A stretch of DNA of 64,000 nt from Mesotoga infera (lineage in GTDB: Bacteria > Thermotogota > Thermotogae > Petrotogales > Kosmotogaceae). A model generated the notes under the pieces. The model had not been told where the DNA came from. It did no database searches and worked only from the letters and a program-made list of their open reading frames with translations. This document shows positions 45,928-55,135 of this stretch, one piece after another; positions within the stretch are counted from its first letter, which is position 1; every line of letters begins with the position of its first letter. The stretch spans positions 2,356,001 to 2,420,000 of the forward strand of contig NZ_LS974202.1 in NCBI RefSeq assembly GCF_900157305.1. The letters run 5' to 3'. Made by a program: the position numbers and the translations under genes.

Positions 45928-46887
45928 TCACTCCAGCCTGCGAATCTCGAAGGATTCGAGGTTTTCCTCGATATCTTTCGGTGTTATGAGCTCCTTGCTT
46001 ATAAAACCGGCCTCCGCTATAGCGGCGGCCATGCCCTTTCGGGCTGCTTGAAAGAAGTCTCGCTCGTCGTTCATTATAGAGTAGACCATTCCGGCCATGA
46101 AAGCGTCCCCCGTGCCGAGAAGGTGAGATTTCTCTATATGGCTTTTTGCCCTGAAAAGCCATACGCCTTCTCTGGTCGCTATTACGTCGCCCTCTATAGC
46201 ATAGGAGAGAACCGAAAGCCTGGAACCCCTGGAGATCATATATTTGGCCGCATCTATGTAGTCCCTAAGCTCGACCAGGGTTTGGCCAAAAAGTATCTTC
46301 CTGCTTCTGAGGTCGGGCCTTGAAACAGTAACCAGACCGGCATCCACGGCGTTCTCGAAGGTCGGGCCTATAGCTTCGACGAAGGAGAACTTGCCGGCCT
46401 CTATCGTTTTCCTGCATATAAGCGAATAGAAATCGTTTTCTATACCTCTGGGGATGCTCCCGGAAACTACAACATGATGTACCCTTGATAGGGCCACGTC
46501 GAATCTTCTGAGAAACATCCTCAAATCGTCGGGTTTTATCAGAGGACCGGAGGAGTTGATCTCGGTTATTGTATCCATTATCGGATCGACAATAGCTATA
46601 TTTTCTCTGGTCTCTTCTTCAACATAAATAAAATTCGTGGTTATCAAGTCGCTCATGGTTCTCAATTTCTCTTCTACGACCTTGCCTATATAACCGCCCA
46701 GAAAACCCATCGCTACGTTTCTCACACCTATCCCCGAGAGAATAATCGAAACGTTTATTCCCTTTCCGCCCGGGTCCATCTTTGAATAAAAGGGGTTTTT
46801 GACCCGGTGAAAGTCGTTAATCGTGAAATTCTCAACAACTATCTCCCTGTCAAGGGCAGGGTTCAGAGTGACGGTTAGGACGTCCAC
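45928..46887 (-). CDS. PfkB-family sugar kinase (1-phosphofructokinase type)
   Basis: The 319-residue kinase begins VLTVTLNPALDREIVVENFTINDFHRVK and has DPGGKGINVSIIL, typical of fructose-1-phosphate or tagatose-6-phosphate kinases. The catalytic Asp is in HLLGTGDAFMAGMVYS. It lies six bases before the CBS protein. No PTS gene is near, so the sugar phosphate source is unclear. Confidence 0.88.
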   Translation of the reverse strand: MDVLTVTLNPALDREIVVENFTINDFHRVKNPFYSKMDPGGKGINVSIILSGIGVRNVAMGFLGGYIGKVVEEKLRTMSDLITTNFIYVEEETRENIAIVDPIMDTITEINSSGPLIKPDDLRMFLRRFDVALSRVHHVVVSGSIPRGIENDFYSLICRKTIEAGKFSFVEAIGPTFENAVDAGLVTVSRPDLRSRKILFGQTLVELRDYIDAAKYMISRGSRLSVLSYAIEGDVIATREGVWLFRAKSHIEKSHLLGTGDAFMAGMVYSIMNDERDFFQAARKGMAAAIAEAGFISKELITPKDIEENLESFEIRRLE

Positions 46888-46911
46888 AATTCACCTCCGA
46901 TAAATTTATAA

Positions 46912-47628
46912 TCAGCGGTTCTGAAGAACGAAAACCTCTGGACTTCCTACATAAGAGATTTTACCACTTTCCAGCACTATCAACAAATCGGAAATGTCTA
47001 GAAGCCTGAGAGAAAACCTGGAAGAGATGATCAAAGTGCGGTTTTTCTGCGTGTCGAGGAGTATATTTTTCACCTCAGTGCATGCCGAATCGTCCAGGTG
47101 GTCCAAAACGTTGTCCAGCATTATTACTTCCGGTCGTCTGAAAAGAGTCGAAAAGATCAGAAGTGAGAGCCTTTTGGAAAGAGAGATGGAGCTCAGATAA
47201 GACCTGTTCTTGTTAGCCAGTATATCCAGCAGGTTGAGATCTTCAAGTAGATCGAGCTCCTCCTCCGAAAAGTCTTCGAACTTAAACCACTTTCCCTTTA
47301 AAAATCTGAAAAACTCTAAAAGGGTGAAGTTGCTGAGAGCCTCAAGAAAAGAAGTATCCACGTAAGCCACTTTTTGCCTGACTCTTTTCCGATCGAGTTC
47401 TGATACATCTTCTCCAAAAAGGCGGATATAACCTGAGAAGGAGACATTGTCGAAGAGCTCTTCGTTGAGATGGATGAAACTTCTCATCAACGCAGACTTC
47501 CCGCTACCTCTGACCCCTTGCACTAGCGCTATACTTCCGCTTGGAATGTCGAGAGTTATGTTTTCGAGTACGTTTTCGCCGGATACGGAAAGTGTGAAGC
47601 CCTTCAAAGAAAGAGCAGTCTCACTCAC
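46912..47628 (-). CDS. Degenerate ABC-type ATPase
   Basis: The 238-residue protein has an ABC nucleotide-binding fold with P loop GVRGSGKS, but the signature is ISLSKR instead of LSGGQ, Walker B reads VIMLDNVLDHLD with Asn in place of the catalytic Glu, and the switch His is Ser (TLIISSRFS). ATP may bind, but normal hydrolysis is unlikely. No permease is adjacent. It starts with a GTG overlapping the small gene upstream by 8 bases. A regulatory or structural role is possible. Confidence 0.8.
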   Translation of the reverse strand: MSETALSLKGFTLSVSGENVLENITLDIPSGSIALVQGVRGSGKSALMRSFIHLNEELFDNVSFSGYIRLFGEDVSELDRKRVRQKVAYVDTSFLEALSNFTLLEFFRFLKGKWFKFEDFSEEELDLLEDLNLLDILANKNRSYLSSISLSKRLSLLIFSTLFRRPEVIMLDNVLDHLDDSACTEVKNILLDTQKNRTLIISSRFSLRLLDISDLLIVLESGKISYVGSPEVFVLQNR

Positions 47629-47782
47629 GAGACTGCCCTTCTTCCGATGTTCTATTATTCAACCTATCAATAATCTCCTTGCTGGCGCTCGTATCACCGT
47701 TTTTCGCCATTCTTAAGAGGTCAATCTGAGAAAGAATACGGGGACTGGTTGTGACTGGTCTAGCGATCTTTTTTTCAGCCAA
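47621..47782 (-). CDS. Small gene, 53 residues, coupled to the degenerate ABC ATPase
   Basis: A TTG frame with GGGGCGTGAG upstream encodes a charged protein beginning MAEKKIARPVTTSPRILSQ and containing IDLLRMAKNGDTSASKEIIDRL. It ends inside the ABC gene, whose GTG start overlaps its last codons, so translation is probably coupled. I recognise no family; a helical partner of the ATPase is a guess. Confidence 0.5.
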   Translation of the reverse strand: MAEKKIARPVTTSPRILSQIDLLRMAKNGDTSASKEIIDRLNNRTSEEGQSRE

Positions 47783-47881
47783 GTTCTCACGCCCCTTTTT
47801 ACCGGTAAATAATTATAAACACATCCTCTTTTCCCGTTTATGATACTTAAATTAAGGTGCTGTAATTTGTGGGATGTAAAT

Positions 47882-49168
47882 TCACTCCCGTTTGGAGCTA
47901 TTAAGCATACCGAGAAGTGCTTTAAGTTGCTTGCTTCGAGAGGGATGACGCAACTTTCTTAGGGCCTTCACCTCTATCTGTCGAATCCTCTCGCGTGTAA
48001 CATTGAAGAACTGGCCCACCTCTTCCAAGGTCTTCGTCTTACCGTCAAGCAGACCGTACCGCATCTTCAAAACCATGGCCTCCCTCGGGGAGAGCGTATC
48101 GAGTATTTGGTCGATCTGTTCTCTGAGCAGCATTTTCATCGCAGCCTCTTCGGGTTGCTCTAAAGAATCATCGTGTATGAAGTCGCCCATGGTAGATTCC
48201 TCGTCGCCACTAATAGGAGATTCCAAAGATACTGTCTCCTTTGAAGCCGCCAGAATCTCTTCAATCTTTTCCGGGGTCTTTCCAGTGATCCTTCCCAGTT
48301 CCTCCACGGTAGGATATTCGCCATAATCCTGCAGATGCTCTCTGATCACTTTGTTCAACTTGTTGATGGTCTCGACCATGTGCACGGGCACCCTTATTGT
48401 TCTTGCCTGGTCGGCGATCGCTCTGGTTATTGCCTGCCTGATCCACCAGGTGGCATAAGTGCTGAATTTGTACCCCTTCTTCCAATCGAACTTTTCTACG
48501 GCCTTTATGAGACCAATGTTGCCCTCCTGGATGAGATCTAGAAAAGTCAGGCCACGACCTATATATCTTTTAGCGATTGATACGACGAGCCTCAGGTTGG
48601 CCGTTATTAGCTCTTCTTTTGCCTTAGGATCGCCCTTCTGAGCCCTCCTGGCCAGTTCTCTCTCCCTGCTGGGGGTTAGCAGTGAAATCTTTCCTATCTC
48701 CTTTAGGTACATCTTGATCGGATCCTTCAACGATATATTGTCGTACATCTCAGGCGAGGTCTCGAGAATCGATACGAGCTCTTCACTGCTCTCGTTGTCT
48801 ATTTCATCGTCTTCCTCTACAGGTTCCTTTTCGACGATGCTGATCTTGTTCTTTTCGAACTCCTCGTAGATTGATTCCACGAGTGTAGAGTCGAATCCTT
48901 CATAGTCTGGAGGGAAAGCACTGTCAATATCTTCGTAAGTGATGTATCCTTTCTTCTTGCCCTGCTTAAGAAGCTTCTTTATCCTTTTTTCAATTTCCTC
49001 TTTTGTAACAGGTGCTTCTCTCTCTTCGTTTTCCCCGCTTTCTTCGTTACTGCCATCTTCTTTTACCGTTTCCTCTTCGTCGTCATCTATCACTTTTTCC
49101 GCCAGAGATTGGATCTTTTCCTCCAGATCTTCGACCTCCGACTTGGTTTTCTTTTTATTATTTTCCAT
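47882..49168 (-). CDS. rpoD: Primary sigma factor RpoD
   Basis: The product is about 428 residues. It has an acidic N-terminal part, then region 1.2 ([33 protein letters not shown]), regions 2.1-2.4 ([16 protein letters not shown]-like, then [28 protein letters not shown]), region 3 and the helix-turn-helix of region 4.2 ([24 protein letters not shown]). ATG 49168 follows the dnaG stop by one base; a GTG at 49180 is also in frame. Confidence 0.95.
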   Translation of the reverse strand: MENNKKKTKSEVEDLEEKIQSLAEKVIDDDEEETVKEDGSNEESGENEEREAPVTKEEIEKRIKKLLKQGKKKGYITYEDIDSAFPPDYEGFDSTLVESIYEEFEKNKISIVEKEPVEEDDEIDNESSEELVSILETSPEMYDNISLKDPIKMYLKEIGKISLLTPSRERELARRAQKGDPKAKEELITANLRLVVSIAKRYIGRGLTFLDLIQEGNIGLIKAVEKFDWKKGYKFSTYATWWIRQAITRAIADQARTIRVPVHMVETINKLNKVIREHLQDYGEYPTVEELGRITGKTPEKIEEILAASKETVSLESPISGDEESTMGDFIHDDSLEQPEEAAMKMLLREQIDQILDTLSPREAMVLKMRYGLLDGKTKTLEEVGQFFNVTRERIRQIEVKALRKLRHPSRSKQLKALLGMLNSSKRE

Positions 49169-49169
49169 T

Positions 49170-50882
49170 TCAGTCGCCACCCCTCTTTCTTTTAACGAGC
49201 AGTCTGCGTAGCTCTATCCTCCTGATCAACAAGGCTGCTTTCGCTTCCTCGTCTTCCAGTGTAGATAATCGCCGATCTATTTCGGCGATCTGTTCTTCGA
49301 CTAATCTTTTATTTGTGTATTCTCCGGTGCTGTCTAAAATCTTGAGAGCTGTACTCTCATCTATGCAACTGGATGCCAGCTCAATCAGCTCTCTTCCGAG
49401 TTCCACGTCAACCAGATCGAGAAGTTCCTCGAGCTCCAGCCCCTTCTTCATGCCTCTCAAAAGCTCCCTGAATTCCTTCCTCTGCTCAAGGAGCTCCAGT
49501 TGCCTTGCGGCACGACTACGCAGGATCGGGTATTGGAGGTAGACGCGTAGAATATCTTTGTTCCTGAGATTTATAGGCGTCTTTTGGTCAAGTTGATCCA
49601 GCTCCCTGGATTCCTTTCTGGTGAACCTTACCAGTTCGTCTTCGGAAAAACCGGTCTTCTCCGAAAGTGCCCTTAAGGTCATCTCTCTGGCAGAAAAATT
49701 ACCACTCGAACCAAAAGCCTCGATGTAAGGCTTGAGATATTCGATCAGATGTTTTTTCGCCTGTGAAAGTGAAAGATCTAGCTTCCTCGAGTAAAACTCT
49801 ACTCTGAAAATCGACCCAGGAATCGACATCGAAAGGGCATCACTGATCCCCTGAGAACCCTTCAGGGCGAAGAGCTCGGCAGGATCCTTCGCCCCCTTAA
49901 CCATTGCCACAGCCGTCGAGAAATCCATTTTTTCAGCGATGTCTATCGAGCGTAAAGATGCAGATTGGCCGGCCGAATCGGAATCGAGAAAGAAAAGAAG
50001 GTTCTTCGTGTAATTCCCTAAAATGCGTAGATGCCCTTCGGTCAGTGCGGTGCCGAGAAGGCCGACTACGTTGACTACTCCGGCCTGGTAAAGAGCCATG
50101 ACGTCGAAATAGCCTTCCACTATCACCGCATAATCGAGCTCCTTGATCACACCCCTGGCCCTGGAAAGATTGAACAACAAGCGGTTCTTCTGAAAATATC
50201 TGGTTTCCGGAGAGTTTATGTATTTCGATCCCTGGCCGCCAGAAGTGAGCCTTCCTCCGAAACCGACTATACGTCCAGATTCGTTGCTGATCGGCACTAT
50301 TAGCCTTCCTTCGAATCTATCCTTCAGCGATCCTCCTCTACGGTACGCGATTCCCATATCGATCATAGTCTTTTCATCTACTGAGAGTTTCGACGCCAAA
50401 AAGGTACCAAAGGTTCCATTGTTGGGCGAATAACCCAGCTGGAACTCCCTGATCGTGCTCTCGGAGATCTTGCGTTCGTTGACCAGATACTCCAGGATAC
50501 TCGAATTACGGCTTTCGAAGAGCTCACACGAATATAGCCCGGAGAGTCTTGTCAACACAGAGGTATAGCGGTCATATTCAGACTCGCCGTTATCGATTTT
50601 GATCTGTACTCCGGCAAGGTCCGCAAGCCTCCTGATCGCTTCCGAGAATGATATACTCTCTATCTTCTGATAGAAAGAGATCAGATCACCCTTCTCGCCG
50701 CAACCGAAGCAGTGATAGAAGCCTCTCTGGGGGTGGACGTAAAATGAAGGATCGTTATCGTTGTGAAATGGGCACAATCCCCTGTAAGAGCTTCCGGCCT
50801 TCTGCAGGTTCACGTACCGACCAATGAAATCGACGATATTTATGGCTTTTTTGATCTCGTCGAGTTCTTCTTTAGTGAACAC
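49170..50882 (-). CDS. dnaG: DNA primase
   Basis: The 570-residue primase has an N-terminal zinc finger ([19 protein letters not shown] then [10 protein letters not shown]), the polymerase core, and the TOPRIM motifs [16 protein letters not shown] and [14 protein letters not shown]. The tail probably binds DnaB. GTG 50882 with GGTGGTGA upstream is chosen; the longer frame would run back into the terminator of the ribosomal operon. It is followed directly by rpoD. Confidence 0.95.
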   Translation of the reverse strand: MFTKEELDEIKKAINIVDFIGRYVNLQKAGSSYRGLCPFHNDNDPSFYVHPQRGFYHCFGCGEKGDLISFYQKIESISFSEAIRRLADLAGVQIKIDNGESEYDRYTSVLTRLSGLYSCELFESRNSSILEYLVNERKISESTIREFQLGYSPNNGTFGTFLASKLSVDEKTMIDMGIAYRRGGSLKDRFEGRLIVPISNESGRIVGFGGRLTSGGQGSKYINSPETRYFQKNRLLFNLSRARGVIKELDYAVIVEGYFDVMALYQAGVVNVVGLLGTALTEGHLRILGNYTKNLLFFLDSDSAGQSASLRSIDIAEKMDFSTAVAMVKGAKDPAELFALKGSQGISDALSMSIPGSIFRVEFYSRKLDLSLSQAKKHLIEYLKPYIEAFGSSGNFSAREMTLRALSEKTGFSEDELVRFTRKESRELDQLDQKTPINLRNKDILRVYLQYPILRSRAARQLELLEQRKEFRELLRGMKKGLELEELLDLVDVELGRELIELASSCIDESTALKILDSTGEYTNKRLVEEQIAEIDRRLSTLEDEEAKAALLIRRIELRRLLVKRKRGGD

Positions 50883-50897
50883 TGAATCACCACCGGC

Positions 50898-50933
50898 AAA
50901 AAATGGGCCCATACTCTCTCAGGTACGGGCCCA
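50898..50933 (-). terminator. Rho-independent terminator after rpsI
   Basis: On the minus strand TGGGCCCGTAC pairs with GTATGGGCCCA (11 bp with one G-T; arms 50923-50933 and 50904-50914), followed by six T (50903-50898). It lies 17 bases after rpsI and just before dnaG, so it separates the two transcription units. Confidence 0.9.
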
Positions 50934-50949
50934 GCTTATGTAAGAGTAA

Positions 50950-51354
50950 TTAACGTTTGGAGAATTGAGGAGCTCTTCTTGCTTTCTTCAAACCATACTT
51001 TTTTCTTTCGACTTCTCTGGAATCCCTTGATAGAAGCCCGTTCTGTCTTAGAAGACCCTTCAGATCTGGGCTGAACTTGACCAAGGCTCTCGCTATACCC
51101 AGACTTATTGCGCCGGCTTGACCGGCCAAACCGCCTCCGTCAACCCTGATAAGCATATCGAATCTGCCGATGGTGTTGGTCATAACGACTGGCTTTAAAG
51201 CGTGGCGCACCCAGGCGTCGTTACTGAGGTATCCTTTGAGATCCCCGTATTCCTTGCCGTTTATCAGATACTTTCCACTGCCCGGTCTTAAATGAACTCT
51301 GGCCACGGCAGTCTTTCTTCTTCCAGTTCCGTAATAATCCACAAAATCAGCCAT
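50950..51354 (-). CDS. rpsI: 30S ribosomal protein S9
   Basis: The 134-residue protein has the family start [21 protein letters not shown] and the conserved tail [26 protein letters not shown], whose last residues reach the P site. It follows rplM by 12 bases. Confidence 0.97.
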   Translation of the reverse strand: MADFVDYYGTGRRKTAVARVHLRPGSGKYLINGKEYGDLKGYLSNDAWVRHALKPVVMTNTIGRFDMLIRVDGGGLAGQAGAISLGIARALVKFSPDLKGLLRQNGLLSRDSREVERKKYGLKKARRAPQFSKR

Positions 51355-51366
51355 ACGTCAACCCCC

Positions 51367-51891
51367 TCATTTCACCAGTACTACAAGCTCGGGCTTCTGC
51401 GCTTGATGGTCGTGTTCGGGACCCGCATAGACCTTCAGCTTCTTCAACATCTTGTCTCCAAGAGCCTTCTTGGGAAGCATCCTCTTCACGGCCAGTCTTA
51501 TGACTCTGTCGGGAGCCTTCTCCATCATCTGCCTGGCCGTTCTCTCCTTGATACCACCCGGATAACCGGAGTGTCTGTAATAAATTTTTTGATCCAGCTT
51601 CTTGCCGGTCAGTTTAACCTTGTCGGCATTTACTACGATGACAAAGTCACCGGTATCGATGTGGGGGGTGTAGAGAGGTTTGTTCTTTCCCATAAGGACC
51701 ATGGCTACCTGCCCTGCGAGTCTTCCTAGAGGGACATCGGTGGCATCGATTAGGTACCATTTTCTCTCTATCTTGTTTCCATTATGATCAACGAGGTAAC
51801 CGAGAGTCTTCTCGATCTCGCCTTTTCTCTTCGTTTGCACCTTTGAGTGGGTAACTGCCCATCTGCACAAAGGTGTTTTCTGTATTTTCAT
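51367..51891 (-). CDS. rplM: 50S ribosomal protein L13
   Basis: The product is about 174 residues, roughly 30 longer at the N-terminus than E. coli L13. The core is [55 protein letters not shown] and [18 protein letters not shown] 51891 has GGAGG ten bases upstream. Confidence 0.95.
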   Translation of the reverse strand: MKIQKTPLCRWAVTHSKVQTKRKGEIEKTLGYLVDHNGNKIERKWYLIDATDVPLGRLAGQVAMVLMGKNKPLYTPHIDTGDFVIVVNADKVKLTGKKLDQKIYYRHSGYPGGIKERTARQMMEKAPDRVIRLAVKRMLPKKALGDKMLKKLKVYAGPEHDHQAQKPELVVLVK

Positions 51892-51919
51892 AAGACACAA
51901 TCCTCCTTAACAGAACAGC

Positions 51920-52165
51920 TCACTCGCTGTAGACACTGGCGTACTTACGGTTGTTTCTGAGCTCGAAATGAACCTTTCCATCGACTAGAGCGAAGAGAGT
52001 GTGATCTCTTCCAAGTCCTACATTGTTTCCGGCATGGATCTTAGTACCCCTCTGTCTGACTATTATCGTTCCAGCTTTTACGAGAGAAGCCTCGCCTCTC
52101 TTAATACCGAGGTACTTCGGGTTACTGTCTCTACCGTTGGATCTTCCCGCGCTCTTTCGGGCCAT
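51920..52165 (-). CDS. rpmA: 50S ribosomal protein L27
   Basis: The 81-residue protein has the usual [22 protein letters not shown] and [30 protein letters not shown]. It begins one base after the rplU stop and lacks the N-terminal extension that is cleaved in Firmicutes. Confidence 0.97.
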   Translation of the reverse strand: MARKSAGRSNGRDSNPKYLGIKRGEASLVKAGTIIVRQRGTKIHAGNNVGLGRDHTLFALVDGKVHFELRNNRKYASVYSE

Positions 52166-52166
52166 A

Positions 52167-52490
52167 TCACTTCACCCCCAGTTCGATCTTCTCGATCGTA
52201 ACCTCTGTGAACCACTGCCTGTGGCCGTTGACTCTGTCGAAGTTCTTACGCGGCCCGAATTTCACAACCAGTACTTTTTTGCCTCTACCGTGTGAAACAA
52301 CTTTGCCTACAACCTTTGCGCCGTCCACGTAAGGCTTGCCAACTTTCGTTCCTTCCCCGTCGCGGACAAGTAAAACCTTGTCGAAGACGATCTCGTCTCC
52401 ATTACCTAGACCATTCTGCCTTTCGGTGAAGAGAGTCATACCTTCCTGGACTCTGTACTGTCTTCCCGAGGCCTCAATGATGGCATACAC
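52167..52490 (-). CDS. rplU: 50S ribosomal protein L21
   Basis: The 107-residue protein begins [20 protein letters not shown] and ends with the basic [25 protein letters not shown]. The GTG start has GGAGGTG eight bases upstream. It leads the rplU-rpmA-rplM-rpsI operon with a 5' leader of about 90 bases in which autoregulation could occur. Confidence 0.96.
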   Translation of the reverse strand: MYAIIEASGRQYRVQEGMTLFTERQNGLGNGDEIVFDKVLLVRDGEGTKVGKPYVDGAKVVGKVVSHGRGKKVLVVKFGPRKNFDRVNGHRQWFTEVTIEKIELGVK

Positions 52491-52589
52491 CTAAGAGCCA
52501 CCTCCTCATGCACTAAAGATGTGCTGAAACAAGGTACCCACAGGGATTTTTGACCCGTTTCATGCACAGAAAAACTGCTCGCGATCAAA

Positions 52590-52617
52590 ATTTTATCATA
52601 ACTAGTCACTCAAGCAA
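52590..52617 (-). promoter_or_regulatory. Candidate promoter of the rplU operon
   Basis: On the minus strand TTGCTT (52612-52617), 16 bases and TAAAAT (52590-52595). Transcription would start near 52583, giving a leader of about 93 bases before rplU. Confidence 0.5.
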
Positions 52618-52697
52618 ACTCCACCGGTAACTTTTTCTTTACGAAACCAACAGGATCCTCTCTCCTAAAAAAGGGGCGATCACCTTTAGGGAGCGTG

Positions 52698-52725
52698 TTG
52701 ACACTCTTACAGACCGTGATATAAT
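52698..52725 (+). promoter_or_regulatory. Promoter of tRNA-Ser
   Basis: TTGACA (52698-52703), a 16-base spacer and TATAAT (52720-52725) are both consensus, 14 bases upstream of the tRNA. Confidence 0.85.
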
Positions 52726-52738
52726 CAAATACGACAAC

Positions 52739-52827
52739 GGAGGCGTATCCTAATTGGCTAAGGAGCCGGTCTCGAAAATCGGTGGGGTTGACGCCCCTTG
52801 TGGGTTCGAGTCCCACCGCCTCCGCCA
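52739..52827 (+). tRNA. tRNA-Ser (anticodon CGA)
   Basis: This 89-base class II tRNA has a long variable arm. The acceptor is GGAGGCG with CGCCTCC, then G and an encoded CCA. The anticodon loop CTCGAAA sits between CCGGT and ATCGG and gives CGA, which reads UCG. The T arm is GTGGGTTCGAGTCCCAC. Confidence 0.95.
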
Positions 52828-52829
52828 GT

Positions 52830-52864
52830 GGCTCAATCGTTGAAAGATGGTTGAGTCTTTTTTT
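52830..52864 (+). terminator. Terminator after tRNA-Ser
   Basis: GGCTCAA (52830-52836) pairs with TTGAGTC (52851-52857), followed by seven T. It starts two bases after the tRNA CCA. Confidence 0.85.
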
Positions 52865-53058
52865 ATTGAAATGGTCTTTCAATTTTGGGAGAGTTCGCAC
52901 CGGGAAGTTGGTCAGGCCCGGAAGGTGGTAAAATCGTTGAGAGAAAGTGAAACACTCCGAAAGAGAATATGTTGGCTTTGACTGATGGATCTTAACTGAA
53001 ACGGCACAGATCTTACAGTTTCTGGCCCGGGCGGTTGGAAGTATCTTGACAATGAACG
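52865..53058 (+). other. Unexplained stretch with an SRP-RNA-like motif
   Basis: There is no gene here. GGTCAGGCCCGGAAGG at 52910-52925 equals the 5' side and tetraloop of the signal recognition particle RNA apex, and a tRNA-Ser next to the SRP RNA gene is a known arrangement. However, the 3' side that should read AGCAGCC is TGGTAAAATC, so a working apex is not formed. A related word GGCCCGGGCGGTTGGAA follows at 53024-53040. It may be a decayed or unusual small RNA ending at the terminator 53059-53084. Confidence 0.25.
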
Positions 53059-53084
53059 GAGGGCGTTTTTCGCCCTCGTTTTTT
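53059..53084 (+). terminator. Terminator or attenuator directly before mmtA
   Basis: GAGGGCG (53059-53065) and CGCCCTC (53071-53077) with a T5 loop are followed by GTTTTTT. The mmtA ribosome site GGAGG begins at the next base, so any mmtA transcript starting upstream must pass this hairpin. Confidence 0.85.
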
Positions 53085-53096
53085 GGAGGTGATAAA

Positions 53097-55097
53097 GTGT
53101 ACCTTGAGAGAGTGGCGGCTCATCTTAAGGAGAAACGAGGGAAGATAGACTACTCTGTACCCCGTGAATGGCTACCCGCAAATTACACCGGCACGGTGAA
53201 GCTAAAAGATCGCTATATATTCGTCGATCCCTCGGAGTTCGGTCATAGCATAGTGGATGGGATTTTGAAAAAGAAGCGATCAGACGTTGACTATTCAAAG
53301 TCTCTCGGAAGAATCCGGGGAGAAAGCGACAACTCCTGGCTGAAATCAGCGATAGTGTACGGTGCCTTCGTCAGATCGACGACGGCGTACCCGCATTTCG
53401 ACCCGGAATTGTTCTCCGATCTCCAGTCGCCAGAATACTCTGAATCGGGGACCTTTTACAAAATGATCCTCATGCTTCCCTACCTTTCTGGGATGGGTTT
53501 CGACACGCTATACTTCCTACCTGTTACACGTTACAGCGACGCTTTCAAGAAGGGGACGCTGGGGTCGCCTTATTCGGTTAAGGACTTCTTCAACATTGAC
53601 GAAAGGTACCACGATAGACTTCTTGGTAACATGAGGGTTGATGAAGAGTTCAAGGCTTTCGTTGAGGCTGCACACATTATGGGAATGAGGATAATTCTCG
53701 ACTTCATTCCACGGACATCGGCCCGCGATTCCGACCTTATATTCGATCATCCTGACTGGTTCTACTGGATAGACGCAACCGGCCTGAAAGAATATGGCCC
53801 TCCAAAAATAGAAGGGCTTGGCTTTGCGCAGGCAAGCGTTGAAAATCTCGAAAAGATCTACAATTCGTCACAGGTAAAGAAGCACCTTTCGCTTTTCAGA
53901 CCTTCTCCGGAAAGGATCGCTCCTGAAAGATGGATCAACTTTGTGAAGGCCAACAGAGGCAAAAAAGAATTTCTCGAAGACCTGGTGGCGGAATTCGGCG
54001 TGATAACTCCTCCGGGCTTTTCCGACTGGATAAACGACAACCAGCCGACTTGGGACGATATAACCTTCCTGAGACTCTACAGGGATCATCCCGTTCAGTC
54101 GAAGAAGTATGTCTCAGGCAACCAGCCGCCATACGTACTATTCGACGTGATTAAGTCCTCCTTCTTCCCTGGCGCTGAACCGGCCGAGGATCTCTGGGAA
54201 AGTATAGAGTCAATCATGCCCTTCTACAACGAGAATTTCGGCGTCGATGGAGCAAGGTTGGACATGGGACACGCCCTGCCGCGTGAGCTGGAGTTGAGAA
54301 TCATAGAAAAGGCGAAGTCGACCGATCCCTCTTTTGCGATAATCGCCGAAGAGCTTGTTATGGGAAACGACAGGAAGGCCGCCGATTCCGGTTACGATTG
54401 CATACTCGGAAACACCTGGTGGATGGAACCTCGTGTGGCAGAAGGAAGGCTGAAGGAACTGGTCTATAAGGTTCTTCCGGGTTTGAGGATAAAAACGCTA
54501 GCGAGTGTCGAAACGCCGGACACTCCTAGAGCCGTTGCTCGCGAAAACGGCAAGGCTTTCTCTCGGTTTGCGACAGTGCTCAACTTCTTTCTACCCAATA
54601 CGATTACTTATATCAACTCCGGGCAGGAAATTTTCGAGATACAGCCCATGAATCTCGGATTGGACAACAACGAGGAAGGTCGCTACGTTTTGAAACCTAA
54701 CGATCCTTTCTATGGGAAACTGGCCTTCTTCGACCATTATGTGCTTCACTGGAATTCTGACGCCGATATGATCGACCTTATCACTTCATTATCGGTTCTG
54801 CGAAGAGAAAATCAGTCCCTTTTGGAAAGTGAATACCTGAAGCTCATGTGGGAAGAGGATCACCTGTCTATCGGTCTCTTCTACTGGAACGGAACAAAAG
54901 GCTTACTTATAGCGGGAAACGGCGATTTTTCTAATATGAAGGATTTATATGTCGATCTTGGCTACCATACCTGGAGGGGAGAACATAGAATCCACTGGAA
55001 GTTGAAAGACTCCTGTACCTCTTCGCATTGGAACGTTGGAGGCAATTTTCATCTGTCGCTAGGTCCCGGTGAAATCGTCGTAGCAACCGTAGAATAA
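53097..55097 (+). CDS. mmtA: GH13 maltosyltransferase (Thermotoga MmtA type)
   Basis: The 666-residue cytoplasmic enzyme closely resembles my memory of Thermotoga maritima maltosyltransferase, which moves maltosyl units between malto-oligosaccharides and starch. Shared stretches include GSPYSVKDFF, DERYHD, DEEFKAFVEAAHIMGMRIILDFIPRT, ARDSDLI, HPDWFYWI and TPPGFSDWINDNQPTWDD. Catalytic residues are the nucleophile Asp in GARLDMGHA, the acid Glu in IIAEELVMG and the Asp in SVETPDTPR. GTG 53097 has GGAGGTG upstream; the earlier frame runs into the terminator hairpin. Confidence 0.9.
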   Translation: MYLERVAAHLKEKRGKIDYSVPREWLPANYTGTVKLKDRYIFVDPSEFGHSIVDGILKKKRSDVDYSKSLGRIRGESDNSWLKSAIVYGAFVRSTTAYPHFDPELFSDLQSPEYSESGTFYKMILMLPYLSGMGFDTLYFLPVTRYSDAFKKGTLGSPYSVKDFFNIDERYHDRLLGNMRVDEEFKAFVEAAHIMGMRIILDFIPRTSARDSDLIFDHPDWFYWIDATGLKEYGPPKIEGLGFAQASVENLEKIYNSSQVKKHLSLFRPSPERIAPERWINFVKANRGKKEFLEDLVAEFGVITPPGFSDWINDNQPTWDDITFLRLYRDHPVQSKKYVSGNQPPYVLFDVIKSSFFPGAEPAEDLWESIESIMPFYNENFGVDGARLDMGHALPRELELRIIEKAKSTDPSFAIIAEELVMGNDRKAADSGYDCILGNTWWMEPRVAEGRLKELVYKVLPGLRIKTLASVETPDTPRAVARENGKAFSRFATVLNFFLPNTITYINSGQEIFEIQPMNLGLDNNEEGRYVLKPNDPFYGKLAFFDHYVLHWNSDADMIDLITSLSVLRRENQSLLESEYLKLMWEEDHLSIGLFYWNGTKGLLIAGNGDFSNMKDLYVDLGYHTWRGEHRIHWKLKDSCTSSHWNVGGNFHLSLGPGEIVVATVE

Positions 55098-55098
55098 T

Positions 55099-55129
55099 GA
55101 TCAGGCCCCTCACGGGGCCTGATCTTTTT
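55099..55129. terminator. Terminator between mmtA and spoVS
   Basis: GATCAGGCCCC (55099-55109) and GGGGCCTGATC (55114-55124) form a perfect 11-bp stem with loop TCAC, then TTTTTA. It ends mmtA and sits 7 bases from the convergent spoVS stop; in the leftward sense it has only ATTATT after the stem. Confidence 0.9.
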
Positions 55130-55135
55130 ATCGCC

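Noticed and set aside
52610-52900. 96-codon leftward frame across tRNA-Ser
   Set aside because: It runs antisense through a certain tRNA, its promoter and its terminator.
52910-52925. Functional SRP RNA (ffs) gene
   Set aside because: Only the 5' half of the apex matches; the AGCAGCC strand is missing and no closing helix could be drawn, so it is reported only as a possible remnant.
53046-53051. TTGACA as -35 of an mmtA promoter
   Set aside because: No -10 hexamer lies 16-18 bases downstream; that place is the terminator stem and loop.
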